Below, piece by piece: positions 61,701 through 63,133 of a stretch of 64,000 nucleotides of DNA. The stretch comes from Epiperipatus broadwayi (Eukaryota; Onychophora; Udeonychophora; Euonychophora; Peripatidae): NCBI GenBank assembly GCA_028023455.1, contig JAQFVV010000451.1, positions 186,001 through 250,000 of the forward strand, in the 5' to 3' direction. A program made the position numbers and the translations under genes. How positions within the stretch are numbered: position 1 is the stretch's first letter; each line of letters opens with the position of its first letter. A model generated the notes under the pieces. It made no database searches. It was not told the origin of the DNA and was given only the letters and a program-made list of their open reading frames with translations.

Positions 61701-63133
61701 TTTATTGTGAATCTTCTTCAGACATACTTTCATTTTCAGAACTTGAATTCTCATCTTTTCTGAAGTTGATTTCATTGTGCAGAAAACTAAGAAATGTATT
61801 CTCATAATCTGTAGGCAATTTTTGAGTTATTATAATCCTTCTTCAGAATGCTAATCCTTCTTATTTCATAAACTTTTCATATCACTCATGACTTGCTTTA
61901 AACATTATACTACTATTTTTCAAAAACACTTTGCCTTTAATTATAAGTGTCTCTCTTGTCACTTGTAAACTCTTATTATGTAATTTCTTTAAATAAGATA
62001 AAATATCTGCTTCAATTGCAATATACTTTCCTTTTTTAGGCTCTGAGAATGATTTTCTGTGTTTTTCGTATTGAAATAGTGTTTCCTTCATGGCTCTTCA
62101 ACAATGAACATTACTTTCATCAACAATAAGTCTTTTACCAGCTGTACGATTTTCAATTTCTTTGGTGCACAATATCTTTTCTTTTGAATTCAGCATCATG
62201 TGTAAACCATTTATTCCATCAATAGTGAAAATATGGGTGATAAAAAACTCAAAATTAAAATACATCCAGATATAACACGATTCTTCACAGCTGCTATCAG
62301 TGATAACAATACTATGTGCATGCGTTCAGCATATGTAAAGATATGATCATTGGGAAAAGTCAGATCAGCAGAAATAAGATGCTAAATGTTCATTTCGAAT
62401 TTAAGATACATCCCACTTTTACGACTCCAAAATTTGAATAAGAAGTGTGGCTTATATTCGAAGTAATACAGTATTAATAAATTGAGGCAGCACATTTACA
62501 TATATATTAATTATCCGTATCTTCACTTCCTTCACAATCATTCAAAAAAAAAAAATAATAGAAAACTTATTGAACTATAAGTTTGTTTTTTAAATAAAAT
62601 GAATAATGAAATAGCAATTACATCACAATTAAACATGATATGTACTATACCAATAAGCATTACTTCAATTATACACTATTCAAAATATATATATAAGTAA
62701 AAAAAAAATTAAAAACGTTAAAACAAATTTTACAAAACAGTAGCAGCCACCATTTTATTTTTGCACTGAATATATTTAATAAAAATTGTTGAAATGTATC
62801 ATTGTAAATATGATAATTTATTATGCTACACATAGAATACCATTAACCCTAATTTTTATGATTATGACAAAATTATGATGGGCATTCAAATTTTCATAAT
62901 CATAAGCTATTATTTTAGCATGAGTTATAATTTAATTAACATTTTACATTTTAATGTTGAAAACACACTTTTCTAAAGTAAAATAAAATTAAAAAATACC
63001 TGTAAATTAATAAGTTTAACAGAACCAAGCACAATATTACTTTGTTTTTTGGTCAATAGTATTTTCTCTAATTAAAAAAAAAGCTACTCACTTGTCATAG
63101 CATATAGAAATGTCAATATATCATATATATTTT
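1561..63133 (-). CDS. C-terminal part of a tandem-UBZ zinc-finger protein (spliced, 5' end outside window)
   Basis: Five minus-strand exons (63133-63092, 57370-57230, 50549-50414, 5051-4984, 1739-1561) have AG acceptors and GT donors, and the phases agree at all four junctions. The joined product ends in two C-X2-C-X11-H-X3-C fingers, CPLCSENFSFTILERHAAQC and CPICFQYFPVNEIDYHADEC, separated by an Asp-rich linker. This spacing is that of Rad18-type UBZ4 ubiquitin-binding fingers. Upstream are a basic, Leu-rich, probably helical stretch and a Ser/Lys-rich low-complexity stretch. UBZ4 proteins bind ubiquitin, mostly in DNA-damage signalling. The tandem, close-spaced arrangement recalls UIMC1/RAP80 to me from memory, but I cannot identify the orthologue. 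The upstream exons lie beyond 64000. Introns are 3.2, 45.4, 6.7 and 5.7 kb and hold the repeats listed here. I am sure of the fingers, fairly sure of the three upstream joins nearest them, and less sure of the first exon. Confidence 0.75.
2729..2977 (-). mobile_element. Hammerhead repeat family 1, copy A, with 13-bp target-site duplication
   Basis: This 249-bp element is bounded by an exact 13-bp duplication, tttctattaaaat, at 2716-2728 and 2978-2990. A perfect 48-bp inverted repeat occupies 2770-2817 and 2931-2978. Between the arms lies a hammerhead motif on the minus strand (2922-2881). On the minus strand the element starts with the inverted end (CAAAACTCTCC), runs through the hammerhead, repeats the end in sense (GGAGAGTTTTGC), and finishes with a tail ending GATCATGTGAT. 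The same plan recurs near 11.9, 20.9, 51.2 and 55.4 kb. There is no coding capacity. It is most like a solitary pLTR of a Penelope-like element or a retrozyme. Mobility is directly supported by the duplication. Confidence 0.7.
2881..2922 (-). ncRNA. Hammerhead ribozyme motif, family 1 copy A
   Basis: Minus strand, 5' to 3': TCCTCA (2922-2917), core CTGACGA (2916-2910), 13 nt forming GGC/GCC around CACAA (2909-2897), GAAAC (2896-2892), TAGTC, then TGGGGA (2886-2881). TCCTCA pairs with TGGGGA over six positions (one G-T) as helix I. Helix III is minimal and self-complementary (ACTAGT), as in hammerheads proposed to act as dimers. Predicted cleavage is after GTC at 2887. The first position of helix II is an A-A mismatch, so activity is uncertain. 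Confidence 0.65.
2991..4983. other. Intron sequence without recognised features
   Basis: Intronic relative to the UBZ gene. A minus-strand reading frame at 4271-4109 follows a pyrimidine-rich tract and an ACAG acceptor, and is discussed as a doubtful alternative exon. Otherwise only A+T-rich sequence is seen. Confidence 0.4.
4984..5051 (-). CDS. Exon with the first half of UBZ finger 1
   Basis: This 68-bp exon has a TTTAG acceptor and a GTAAGAG donor. It encodes PSIFNEPCSDDDSAEGQCPL followed by Cys-Ser, an acidic lead-in and the CPLC knuckle. It ends one base into a Glu codon, and the remaining AG is the first two bases of the exon at 1739. Only after this splice does finger 1 gain its His and last Cys. 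The intron upstream, 5052-50413, is about 45 kb and contains most of the transposons in the window. Confidence 0.8.
5660..5755 (+). repeat. Copy 1 of an unclassified repeat (pair with 23850-23955)
   Basis: Shares with 23850-23955 the ordered blocks GTAATATTTA, GCTATAACCT, GACAAT, and AGGGACCTCT, over about 90 bp at the same spacing. No coding potential and no tRNA boxes that I can recognise. Probably a fragment of a dispersed repeat. Confidence 0.5.
6187..10715 (+). mobile_element. Possible very long LTR (5' LTR of a decayed retroelement)
   Basis: The segment begins TGTAGC (6187), next to a TA run, and ends GCTGCA (10710-10715), near-inverted TG...CA termini. It is followed two bases later by TTGGCGCCCCC, of which TGGCGCCC matches the start of a lysine-tRNA type primer-binding site. 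Inside are a TATA box at 7055 and several AATAAA hexamers (near 8402, 8640, 10483). Parts of it are G-rich and C-poor on the plus strand, unlike the flanks. No gag or pol is recognisable after 10727, and no second LTR is in the window. A 4.5-kb LTR would be exceptional, so the left border may be wrong, and a shorter LTR ending at 10715 is possible. Confidence 0.3.
7055..7062 (+). promoter_or_regulatory. TATA box in candidate LTR
   Basis: TATAAAAG in an otherwise pyrimidine-rich context, followed about 25 nt later by a purine-rich stretch. Fits a U3 promoter if the surrounding segment is an LTR. The element identity is itself uncertain. Confidence 0.3.
10718..10727 (+). promoter_or_regulatory. 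Primer-binding-site-like sequence
   Basis: TTGGCGCCCC lies directly after the candidate LTR end GCTGCA. The first eight bases from 10719, TGGCGCCC, equal the start of the common lysine-tRNA PBS, but the match does not extend further. Such a G+C-rich decamer stands out in this A+T-rich neighbourhood. Confidence 0.35.
10730..11828. other. No gene seen
   Basis: A+T-rich sequence with a TA run near 10841. No retroelement coding region follows the primer-binding-site-like motif. Confidence 0.4.
11845..11953 (+). mobile_element. Hammerhead repeat family 1, copy E (internally deleted)
   Basis: Starts with the family's inverted end AAACTCTCCACACAGTAGTG, then turns to the sense end (GGAGAGTTTTG) and the tail with GGTGATCACGTGAT. 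The hammerhead has been lost. It is flanked by tctttatatta at 11829-11839 and 11955-11965, consistent with a target-site duplication of at least 11 bp. Confidence 0.55.
12187..12465 (-). mobile_element. RTE-type LINE, 3' end fragment
   Basis: Read on the minus strand, the sequence encodes the C-terminus of an RTE reverse transcriptase: WAGHIVRRDDNRWTIEILDW, then IPRDCKRPKPHVRWMDEIRK, ending LQWIDNG-stop. It then runs directly into a GATGATGAT microsatellite at 12187-12204, the usual 3' tail of RTE elements. It is 5'-truncated. The frame is almost open here, so this is the best preserved of the three RTE tails in the window (compare 55920-57115 and 59235-59620). Confidence 0.8.
12466..13789. 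other. No gene seen
   Basis: A+T-rich sequence without recognised exons or transposon motifs. Confidence 0.4.
13790..14190. repeat. G+C-richer segment with an internal ~207-bp duplication
   Basis: Two related blocks, 13852-13909 and 14059-14114, share CCAAAC.CTTTGG, GTCC/GCCTGTTCA and GTGAACACAT. The spacing is about 207 bp. The segment is clearly richer in G+C than its flanks. Reading frames are short on both strands. It may be part of a tandem repeat or an LTR of an element I do not recognise. Confidence 0.4.
14191..15409. other. No gene seen
   Basis: A+T-rich intron sequence; nothing recognised. Confidence 0.4.
15410..15780 (+). mobile_element. LINE 3' fragment (reverse transcriptase C-terminal region)
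   Basis: The plus strand encodes RKRNWIGHILRKDYSLMKDV, followed by LEGMVSGNKKKGRKRLTLLD and DIRDGRGYVELRKWARKRME. The WIGHILR...G.KKGR....LDD..R pattern is the conserved region after the RT domain of RTE-like and related LINEs. The open frame is short, and a 3' tail runs to about 15780. It belongs to a different family from the copy at 12187-12465. Confidence 0.7.
15940..16040 (+). repeat. tRNA-derived SINE, copy 1
   Basis: A tRNA-like head: AGGTCAGCCACAGCTG (A-box region), TTTGCAAGC as the anticodon-loop equivalent, and GGGTTCGCTTCCC (B box). It is followed by the family-specific tail start GATGCTATGACACATGG and an A-rich run. Related copies on the minus strand are at 25795-25910, 26835-26892 and 47715-47935. 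Confidence 0.7.
16106..16156 (+). repeat. Short tandem duplication
   Basis: Two copies of tatatattctccaYtagaggg, starting near 16106 and 16133, about 27 bp apart. Confidence 0.6.
16160..17759. other. No gene seen
   Basis: A+T-rich, with many homopolymer runs between 17140 and 17400. Confidence 0.4.
17760..18480 (-). mobile_element. LINE fragment with C-terminal Cys/His motif
   Basis: On the minus strand, 18464-18225 encodes a basic stretch (KGQVTRWVRKVMRYAKD), and 18130-17880 encodes LLLKARAGSLATREYTCKWK followed by CKLCKGRIENIRHLLIEC. The second has the C-X2-C...H-X4-C arrangement found after the RT domain in several LINE clades. The two parts are in different frames, so at least one frameshift has occurred. 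I cannot assign the clade. Confidence 0.65.
18540..18725 (+). repeat. tRNA-like SINE with a strong hairpin
   Basis: TAGCGCAGTGTAGCGG near 18549 resembles an A box and AGTTCAATCTA near 18602 a B box. Downstream, 18698-18723 forms a hairpin CTCAAG-GG-TCAT-CGGT-ATGA-CTTGAG. This is a different SINE family from the 15940 copy. The tRNA resemblance is partial. Confidence 0.45.
19006..19172. mobile_element. Foldback MITE-like element
   Basis: The outer ends are inverted: TTGGTACTTACATATTAAAC (19006) against its near-complement ending at 19172. The arms continue with interruptions through CCTGCTG and CACAAACAC blocks towards the centre at about 19105. The loop side carries a second close inverted pair (TGATCACAGAATGCTGTA/ACAGCATTCTG). 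No coding capacity. Confidence 0.7.
19180..20780. other. No gene seen
   Basis: A+T-rich. A 95-codon frame at 19441-19728 has no recognisable domain or splice context and is probably chance. Confidence 0.4.
20794..20982 (-). mobile_element. Hammerhead repeat family 1, copy B, with 13-bp target-site duplication
   Basis: This 189-bp element is flanked by exact aaaaaatatttta at 20781-20793 and 20983-20995. On the plus strand it begins at the family's inverted end (CAAAACTCTCC), carries the hammerhead in antisense (20905-20946), then switches at about 20958 to the sense tail ending GATCATGTGAT. It differs from copy A in where the inversion joint falls. No coding capacity. Confidence 0.7.
20905..20946 (-). 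ncRNA. Hammerhead ribozyme motif, family 1 copy B
   Basis: Identical to the 42-nt motif of copy A: helix I TCCTCA (20946-20941)/TGGGGA (20910-20905), core CTGACGA, helix II GGC-CACAA-GCC, GAAAC, minimal helix III, GTC cleavage site. Its conservation between two copies whose flanks have diverged supports selection at amplification, or recent origin. Confidence 0.65.
21000..23849. other. No gene seen; one G+C-rich patch
   Basis: Mostly A+T-rich intron. The patch 21370-21530 is G+C-rich and includes CAGCGCCACCTAGCAGCTGG and CCCCTATCCCGG. It could be an old SINE or other repeat, but I cannot assign it. Confidence 0.4.
23850..23955 (+). repeat. Copy 2 of an unclassified repeat (pair with 5660-5755)
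   Basis: Better preserved than copy 1. It has a small hairpin GAGGC-TATAA-CCTC and the shared block AGCAGGGACCTCTACAGG. Function and class unknown. Confidence 0.5.
24480..24570 (+). repeat. tRNA-derived SINE head, threonine-like
   Basis: GGGCCCAGTTGGCTAAATCC (A-box region), CTGCTTGTAATGC as the anticodon arm with TGT, and GGTCTTGCTTCC as a decayed B box, in the right order and spacing. Not a functional tRNA: the acceptor stem does not close. Confidence 0.5.
24575..25790. other. No gene seen
   Basis: A+T-rich, with an ATT repeat near 24930 and a short GCGC run near 25360. Confidence 0.4.
25795..25910 (-). repeat. tRNA-derived SINE, copy 2
   Basis: On the minus strand: GTTAGCCGAGAGGTCATCGC (A box), CCTTGCAAGCG (anticodon arm), GTGGGTTCGCCTCCCGG (B box), then GATGCTATGACATATGG and a G run. 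Same family as 15940-16040. Confidence 0.7.
26835..26892 (-). repeat. tRNA-derived SINE, 5'-truncated copy 3
   Basis: Only the B-box half remains: GGGGTTCGATTCCCGCC on the minus strand, followed by GACGCTTTGACACA and an A run, matching the tail start of the family. Confidence 0.6.
26895..28200. other. No gene seen
   Basis: A+T-rich intron sequence. A G+C-richer stretch just left of the SINE (26060-26420) is also unassigned. Confidence 0.4.
28203..29314. mobile_element. TIR DNA element with a nested foldback
   Basis: The left end TATACACCTGGGTCTCGTTT (28203) and the right end at 29289-29314 are inverted repeats of about 24 bp with mismatches, continuing TTACGCG. A second inverted copy of the same end starts at 29200 and pairs with 29314 over about 37 bp including GCGGACTTATTTAAC. 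So a short 115-bp foldback of the same family sits at the right end. No transposase is readable between. The superfamily is unknown to me. Confidence 0.6.
29114..29198. repeat. Inverted repeat inside the TIR element
   Basis: Arms 29114-29142 and 29171-29198 are near-perfect complements (core AATAATG.GCTATTACTTT) around a 28-nt loop. It may be a separate MITE abutting the foldback at 29200. Confidence 0.65.
29320..30040. other. No gene seen
   Basis: A+T-rich. An 80-codon minus-strand frame at 29546-29304 overlaps the TIR end and looks fortuitous. Confidence 0.4.
30047..30830 (+). pseudogene. Penelope-like retroelement, post-RT region plus GIY-YIG endonuclease (decayed)
   Basis: The first frame (30047-30514) matches the linker after the Penelope RT domain, with NIAIYIKDLLSVGFSYRSIA and TLPYIPKVSQQIIKTL. 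The frame then slips by one base to give QVIYSMSCPQAGCKAIYYGE, the GIY (VIY) and YIG (YYG) halves of a GIY-YIG nuclease. It slips back for EHEKQTGHVFKPGNPRIVCP and AYFIVCDNNSINRRDTC, the usual C-terminal block. The RT domain itself is missing, so the copy is 5'-truncated with at least two frameshifts. GIY-YIG is the endonuclease characteristic of Penelope-like elements, which prime reverse transcription at cut chromosomal DNA. The relation to the hammerhead repeats is inference. Confidence 0.8.
30935..31405. other. 3' flank of the Penelope-like copy; no gene
   Basis: Contains CTTCGTCAGCGAG at 30969-30981, whose complement holds a CTGACGA core. I find no GAAA partner at the right distance, so I do not call a ribozyme here. 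Confidence 0.4.
31411..32840 (-). pseudogene. Pogo/Tigger-type DNA transposon, copy 1 (decayed transposase)
   Basis: Inverted ends ATTACTTTGAATTTAAGA occur at 31412 and, complemented, at about 32838. Minus-strand readings give DLVIIPVGMTCKIQPLDVSI, then NKPF and HPLTPTGKIK, the catalytic C-terminal part of the DDE domain of pogo/Tigger transposases. Nearer the low-coordinate end is a W..I...I.KSF.KC block, the usual transposase C-terminus. Many stops and frameshifts. The N-terminal half is not readable here but is present in the copy at 61558-62472, so the two complement each other as evidence of one family. Confidence 0.75.
32845..34120. other. No gene seen
   Basis: A+T-rich with A/T homopolymer hairpins (33617-33643). 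Confidence 0.4.
34127..34435 (-). mobile_element. Hammerhead/tRNA-like repeat family 2, single copy
   Basis: On the minus strand a hammerhead motif (34432-34393) lies about 190 nt upstream of a tRNA-like segment (34200-34127): ATAGCTTGGAGAGTTGAGGG, GGTGAAAGTC, GTCTGAGTTCGAATCCC. The last part is a near-consensus B box. The tRNA-like part matches the arms of the palindrome at 53474-54056. The order hammerhead then tRNA-like box is the same in both places. Confidence 0.55.
34393..34432 (-). ncRNA. Hammerhead ribozyme motif, family 2
   Basis: Minus strand: CCAA (helix I), CTGAAGA core, ATG...CAT helix II around a longer loop, GAAA, a short helix III, ATC cleavage triplet, then TTGG closing helix I. 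Helix I and II are weak, so this copy may be inactive. Its similarity to 53917-53958 outside the core supports homology. Confidence 0.45.
34780..35660 (+). mobile_element. Degenerate LINE, reverse transcriptase region
   Basis: Readable blocks, in the order expected for a LINE RT: LENRKAASSNEI, VWNNEVVLSDVKDAFTVPNF, KDLMNRLLPGINELLPKIQC, then FIHFPQLLHVE, FEIKSGIKQRYVLAPTLFSI (the (R/K)QG.VL.P motif with G lost) and, near 35480, LRKI-stop-KILNI. Multiple stops and frameshifts. Clade not assigned; it is distinct from the RTE, CR1-like and 37703-43590 elements. Confidence 0.65.
35665..36360. other. No gene seen
   Basis: A+T-rich sequence between two decayed LINEs. Confidence 0.4.
36365..37702 (+). 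mobile_element. CR1/Jockey-like LINE, 5' part (endonuclease to RT), split by a younger LINE
   Basis: Fragments of the endonuclease (HYDIICFIE, IASKGGNIF, FDAVWIEIRLNNSKCH) are followed from about 37410 by the RT N-terminus: SAPILTYI, LPLKTSILPDCWEIKKVVPI, YKTGEKSNLFNFRST, AKLVEKTIYNR and STYGFQLGRSIETNLLYIL. The frame breaks many times. At 37702 the sequence is interrupted by the 5.9-kb element 37703-43590 and resumes at 43591. Confidence 0.75.
37678..37702 (+). repeat. Left target-site duplication of the 5.9-kb LINE
   Basis: A 25-bp sequence beginning acttgctatatatatt and ending attac. It matches 43591-43615 with one mismatch. Confidence 0.9.
37852..40080 (+). pseudogene. LINE ORF1, gag-like, CCHC zinc knuckle, three frameshifts and one stop
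   Basis: The start MIKGIDLFDRVAQRSSPITR is followed by a Lys/Asn/Ser-rich disordered region. The reading frame moves near 38325 (within an A run), near 39175 and near 39360, and an in-frame TAA lies at 39803. Around 39405-39475 it reads LQCFSCGDCNHLMKSC, a C-X2-C-X4-H-X4-C zinc knuckle, then CDVCNTRKTRNHKC. A globular segment precedes it (FELLKNHQLGDAIKRIYHHP). Zinc knuckles in LINE ORF1 proteins bind the element RNA. The long acidic/Gln-Ser-rich tail after the knuckle is of unknown role. Confidence 0.75.
40220..43468 (+). pseudogene. LINE ORF2: endonuclease, reverse transcriptase, C-terminal Cys/His motif; frameshifted
   Basis: Endonuclease signatures: GGINVRGLR at the start, HIVCLSETK, ICFGDFN, and VPFSDHLAML (the SDH box). 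The RT region reads PGLHGIPS, VALVPFLKK, LRPISMIP, then LDFSSAFD (motif A), IPQGSPLATL (motif B) and YVDDVTIF (motif C, Y-X-D-D). After the RT come ELLWKGK and KELNGLGLHS, and near the end CQLCTMEDETIQHIFHNC. Frame changes occur near 40265, 41250, 41590 and 41800. The last is exactly explained by a 10-bp tandem duplication (catcaatatg, 41791-41810). From 41811 the frame is open to 43468, so 550 codons survive intact. Confidence 0.85.
41791..41810 (+). repeat. 10-bp tandem duplication that shifts the ORF2 frame
   Basis: catcaatatg occurs twice back to back. Upstream and downstream RT readings are offset by exactly one base, which removing one copy would cancel. Confidence 0.85.
43561..43590 (+). 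terminator. Poly(A) signal and A tail of the LINE
   Basis: AATAAA at 43561-43566, then a T run and an A run that abuts the right target-site duplication. Confidence 0.75.
43591..43615 (+). repeat. Right target-site duplication of the 5.9-kb LINE
   Basis: Matches 37678-37702 over 25 bp with one difference (attag versus attat). Confidence 0.9.
43591..44625 (+). mobile_element. CR1/Jockey-like LINE, 3' part
   Basis: Continues the RT reading of 36365-37702 after the insertion: FQSQIKLVYQLK, then GIPQGRT (motif B region) near 43750, and CYADNIKIF (motif C region, Y-X-D-N) near 43830. The rest is decayed. The end (44530-44625) reads like a LINE 3' UTR and finishes in AAATAAACTGAATTGAAT, a short repeated tail. 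Confidence 0.65.
44694..44740 (+). repeat. Decayed hammerhead-family-2 relic
   Basis: TCAACTGGAGAGTGCTGGTT, then CAGTATAAAATGCATTTGAG, follows the family 2 hammerhead base by base, but the core is CTGGAGA instead of CTGATGA and GAAA has become AAAA. It should be inactive. Confidence 0.45.
45468..45541 (+). repeat. 38-bp tandem duplication
   Basis: caagtattataaacaaaac and the following bases to ttcacta are repeated once, with starts at 45468 and 45506. Probably replication slippage. Confidence 0.8.
46290..46560 (+). mobile_element. LINE reverse transcriptase scrap
   Basis: SFIDYNRAFDNI at 46294-46329 is an RT motif A with its expected (Y/D)...AFD. The following 200 bases read without clear motifs. 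Short and decayed. Confidence 0.45.
47715..47935 (-). repeat. Tandem pair of tRNA-derived SINEs
   Basis: Two copies on the minus strand, 47935-47835 and 47815-47715. Both begin near TCAAGCGTTGGTG, carry an A-box region (GGTCAGCACAGCTGCC in the right copy), and end with the family tail (GATGCTATGACACATG in the right copy). The right copy's B box is GGGTTCACTTCCC; that of the left copy is ruined. Each is followed by an attgattttttttt sequence, so they look like successive insertions at the same T-rich site. Confidence 0.7.
47940..50413. other. Intron sequence; no gene seen apart from the exon to its right
   Basis: A+T-rich, with no recognised transposon. The exon 50414-50549 lies immediately to the right. 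Confidence 0.4.
50414..50549 (-). CDS. Internal exon of the UBZ gene, Ser/Lys-rich linker
   Basis: This 136-bp exon follows a long poly-T tract and a TTGCAG acceptor and ends at AAG/GTATGTG, a near-consensus donor. It encodes a Ser- and Lys-rich, probably disordered segment (for example SSDSKKSLKNVKTRKHNSF, then PDSIISRSSPEPSR). It ends with two bases, AG, which join the G of the next exon to give Arg. The basic run could be a nuclear-localisation signal, but that is inference. Confidence 0.7.
51055..51397 (+). mobile_element. Hammerhead repeat family 1, copy D (large inverted form, ribozyme decayed)
   Basis: The left half (51055-51215) is the antisense unit, starting AAACTCTCC and including a decayed hammerhead (core reads CTGATAA). 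The right half (51216-51397) is the sense unit, with a second decayed hammerhead (GAAACTAGT remains near 51237), the GGAAGGGTTTGC end, and the tail ending CATGTGAT. Both arms have drifted, so it is older than copies A and B. Confidence 0.6.
51400..53470. other. No gene seen
   Basis: Intron sequence without recognised repeats or exons. Confidence 0.4.
53474..54056. mobile_element. Hammerhead family 2 palindrome (~0.6 kb)
   Basis: Left arm 53474-53731 and right arm 53800-54056 are inverted copies around a 68-nt spacer. Each arm carries, from the outside in, a tRNA-like segment with a B-box-like GTCTGARTTCRAACCC, then the hammerhead region, then AATGGACAGGCTT. The right-arm hammerhead is intact (53917-53958). 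In the left arm the core has become CTGATGG and GAAA has become AAAA. No protein is coded. It could be two insertions head to head, or a dimeric product of one event. Confidence 0.65.
53917..53958 (+). ncRNA. Hammerhead ribozyme motif, family 2, best copy
   Basis: CCAA (53917-53920), CTGACGA core, helix II GTGCT-GGTTT-AGCAT (five pairs, one G-T), GAAA, short helix III ATA/TAT, cleavage triplet ATA, TTGG (53955-53958) closing helix I. The short helix III again suggests a dimer-type hammerhead. Confidence 0.65.
54060..55290. other. No gene seen
   Basis: A+T-rich with a TA repeat at 54914-54931. Confidence 0.4.
55305..55483 (+). mobile_element. Hammerhead repeat family 1, copy C (palindrome without ribozyme)
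   Basis: The inverted end AAAACTCTCCATACGGTAGT and following bases to 55382 are mirrored by 55383-55435. The sense tail then runs to GATCATGTGAT (55483). The fold point lies inside the unit, so the hammerhead is absent. A possible 13-bp duplication (taaaaaacgagta near 55292 and aaaaaaaagagta ending 55507) is imperfect. Confidence 0.6.
55920..57115 (-). mobile_element. RTE-type LINE, long degenerate copy (RT domain to 3' end)
   Basis: On the minus strand from 57115 the blocks follow an RTE reverse transcriptase in order: NYRPI, SLLSILYKIFTK, KEQTGFKS, DVDPEYCHILKNIYHNAIAM (with frame changes), GVKINRHYLSHLYFVDDIIV (motif C as FVDD), then VFNKCVLSILIYGSETWAFN, GRKLNTWMRERTGVIDIIER and the decayed WAGH region, ending near 55920. 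Many stops and frameshifts. The endonuclease part is absent. Confidence 0.8.
57230..57370 (-). CDS. Internal exon of the UBZ gene, Leu/Lys-rich helical segment
   Basis: This 141-bp exon has a CTTTTAG acceptor and a GTAGTT donor. It begins with two bases of a split codon, encodes 46 residues including RHLLEEKIGRRLVTAEKAIF, and ends with one base (G) that pairs with the GA at the start of the exon at 50549 to give Gly. Base composition is richer and more even than the surrounding intron, and the residues are charged and Leu-rich, suggesting an amphipathic helix. I recognise no named domain in it. Confidence 0.65.
57695..58172 (+). mobile_element. Hammerhead-bearing retroposon with 13-bp target-site duplication
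   Basis: The 478-bp element lies between exact copies of aatgaaggaatta at 57682-57694 and 58173-58185. It contains a 38-bp inverted repeat (57714-57751 and 57799-57840, with CACATGACC/GGTCATGTG), a pair of direct repeats beginning agcttgttaagagcttattt (57753 and 58136), and an intact hammerhead motif near the right end. The 13-bp duplication has the same length as those of family 1 copies A and B. No protein is coded. Confidence 0.65.
58079..58121 (+). ncRNA. Hammerhead ribozyme motif
   Basis: CAACTCA (58079-58085), CTGAGGA core, helix II TGC-AAGTA-GCA, GAAAC (58104-58108), TGGTC with cleavage after 58113, then TGGGGTTG. Helix I pairs CTCA with TGGG and CAA with TTG around one bulged G. Helix II differs from family 1 (GGC/GCC) at both strands yet still pairs, which is covariation-type support. 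Confidence 0.6.
58946..58987 (-). ncRNA. Hammerhead ribozyme motif, third type
   Basis: Minus strand: AGCT (58987-58984), CTGAGGA core, helix II AA-G-TAC/GTA-TT with a bulged G and a 9-nt loop, GAAAC, TTC, AGCT (58949-58946) closing helix I. The usual G before the cleavage T is lost (GAAACTTC instead of GAAACGTC), so this copy is probably inactive. Confidence 0.45.
59235..59620 (-). mobile_element. RTE-type LINE, 3' end fragment
   Basis: On the minus strand it encodes remains of WAGHIAKKDDNRWTDEILN and ends LQWIDNG-stop followed by an ATGATGAT tail at about 59236. Same family as 12187-12465 and 55920-57115, but more decayed. Confidence 0.7.
60311..60355 (+). ncRNA. Decayed hammerhead motif, tandem unit 1
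   Basis: CCCAA/TTGGG closes helix I and GAAA is present, but the core reads CGGATGA and helix II keeps about three pairs. Probably inactive. Confidence 0.4.
60758..60799 (+). ncRNA. Hammerhead ribozyme motif, tandem unit 2
   Basis: TCAA (60758-60761), CTGATGA core, helix II GTG/CGC with a G-T pair and a wide loop, GAAA, ATATGTAT as short helix III, cleavage triplet ATA, TTGA (60796-60799). Helix I may extend by GGA/TCC across a 3-nt bulge. Confidence 0.5.
61558..62472 (-). pseudogene. Pogo/Tigger-type DNA transposon, copy 2 (internally deleted)
   Basis: Ends TTTTGAATATAAGCCACA (about 61564) and the complement of TGTGGCTTATATTCGAAGTA (62446-62465) form the inverted termini, related to those of 31411-32840. 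The minus strand from about 62215 reads DAEFKRKDIVHQR, then MKETLFQYEKHRKSFSEPKK and GKYIAIEADILSYLKKLHNK. These match the N-terminal DNA-binding region (homeodomain-like and CENP-B-type HTH) of pogo/Tigger transposases. The DDE half has been deleted. Confidence 0.75.
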
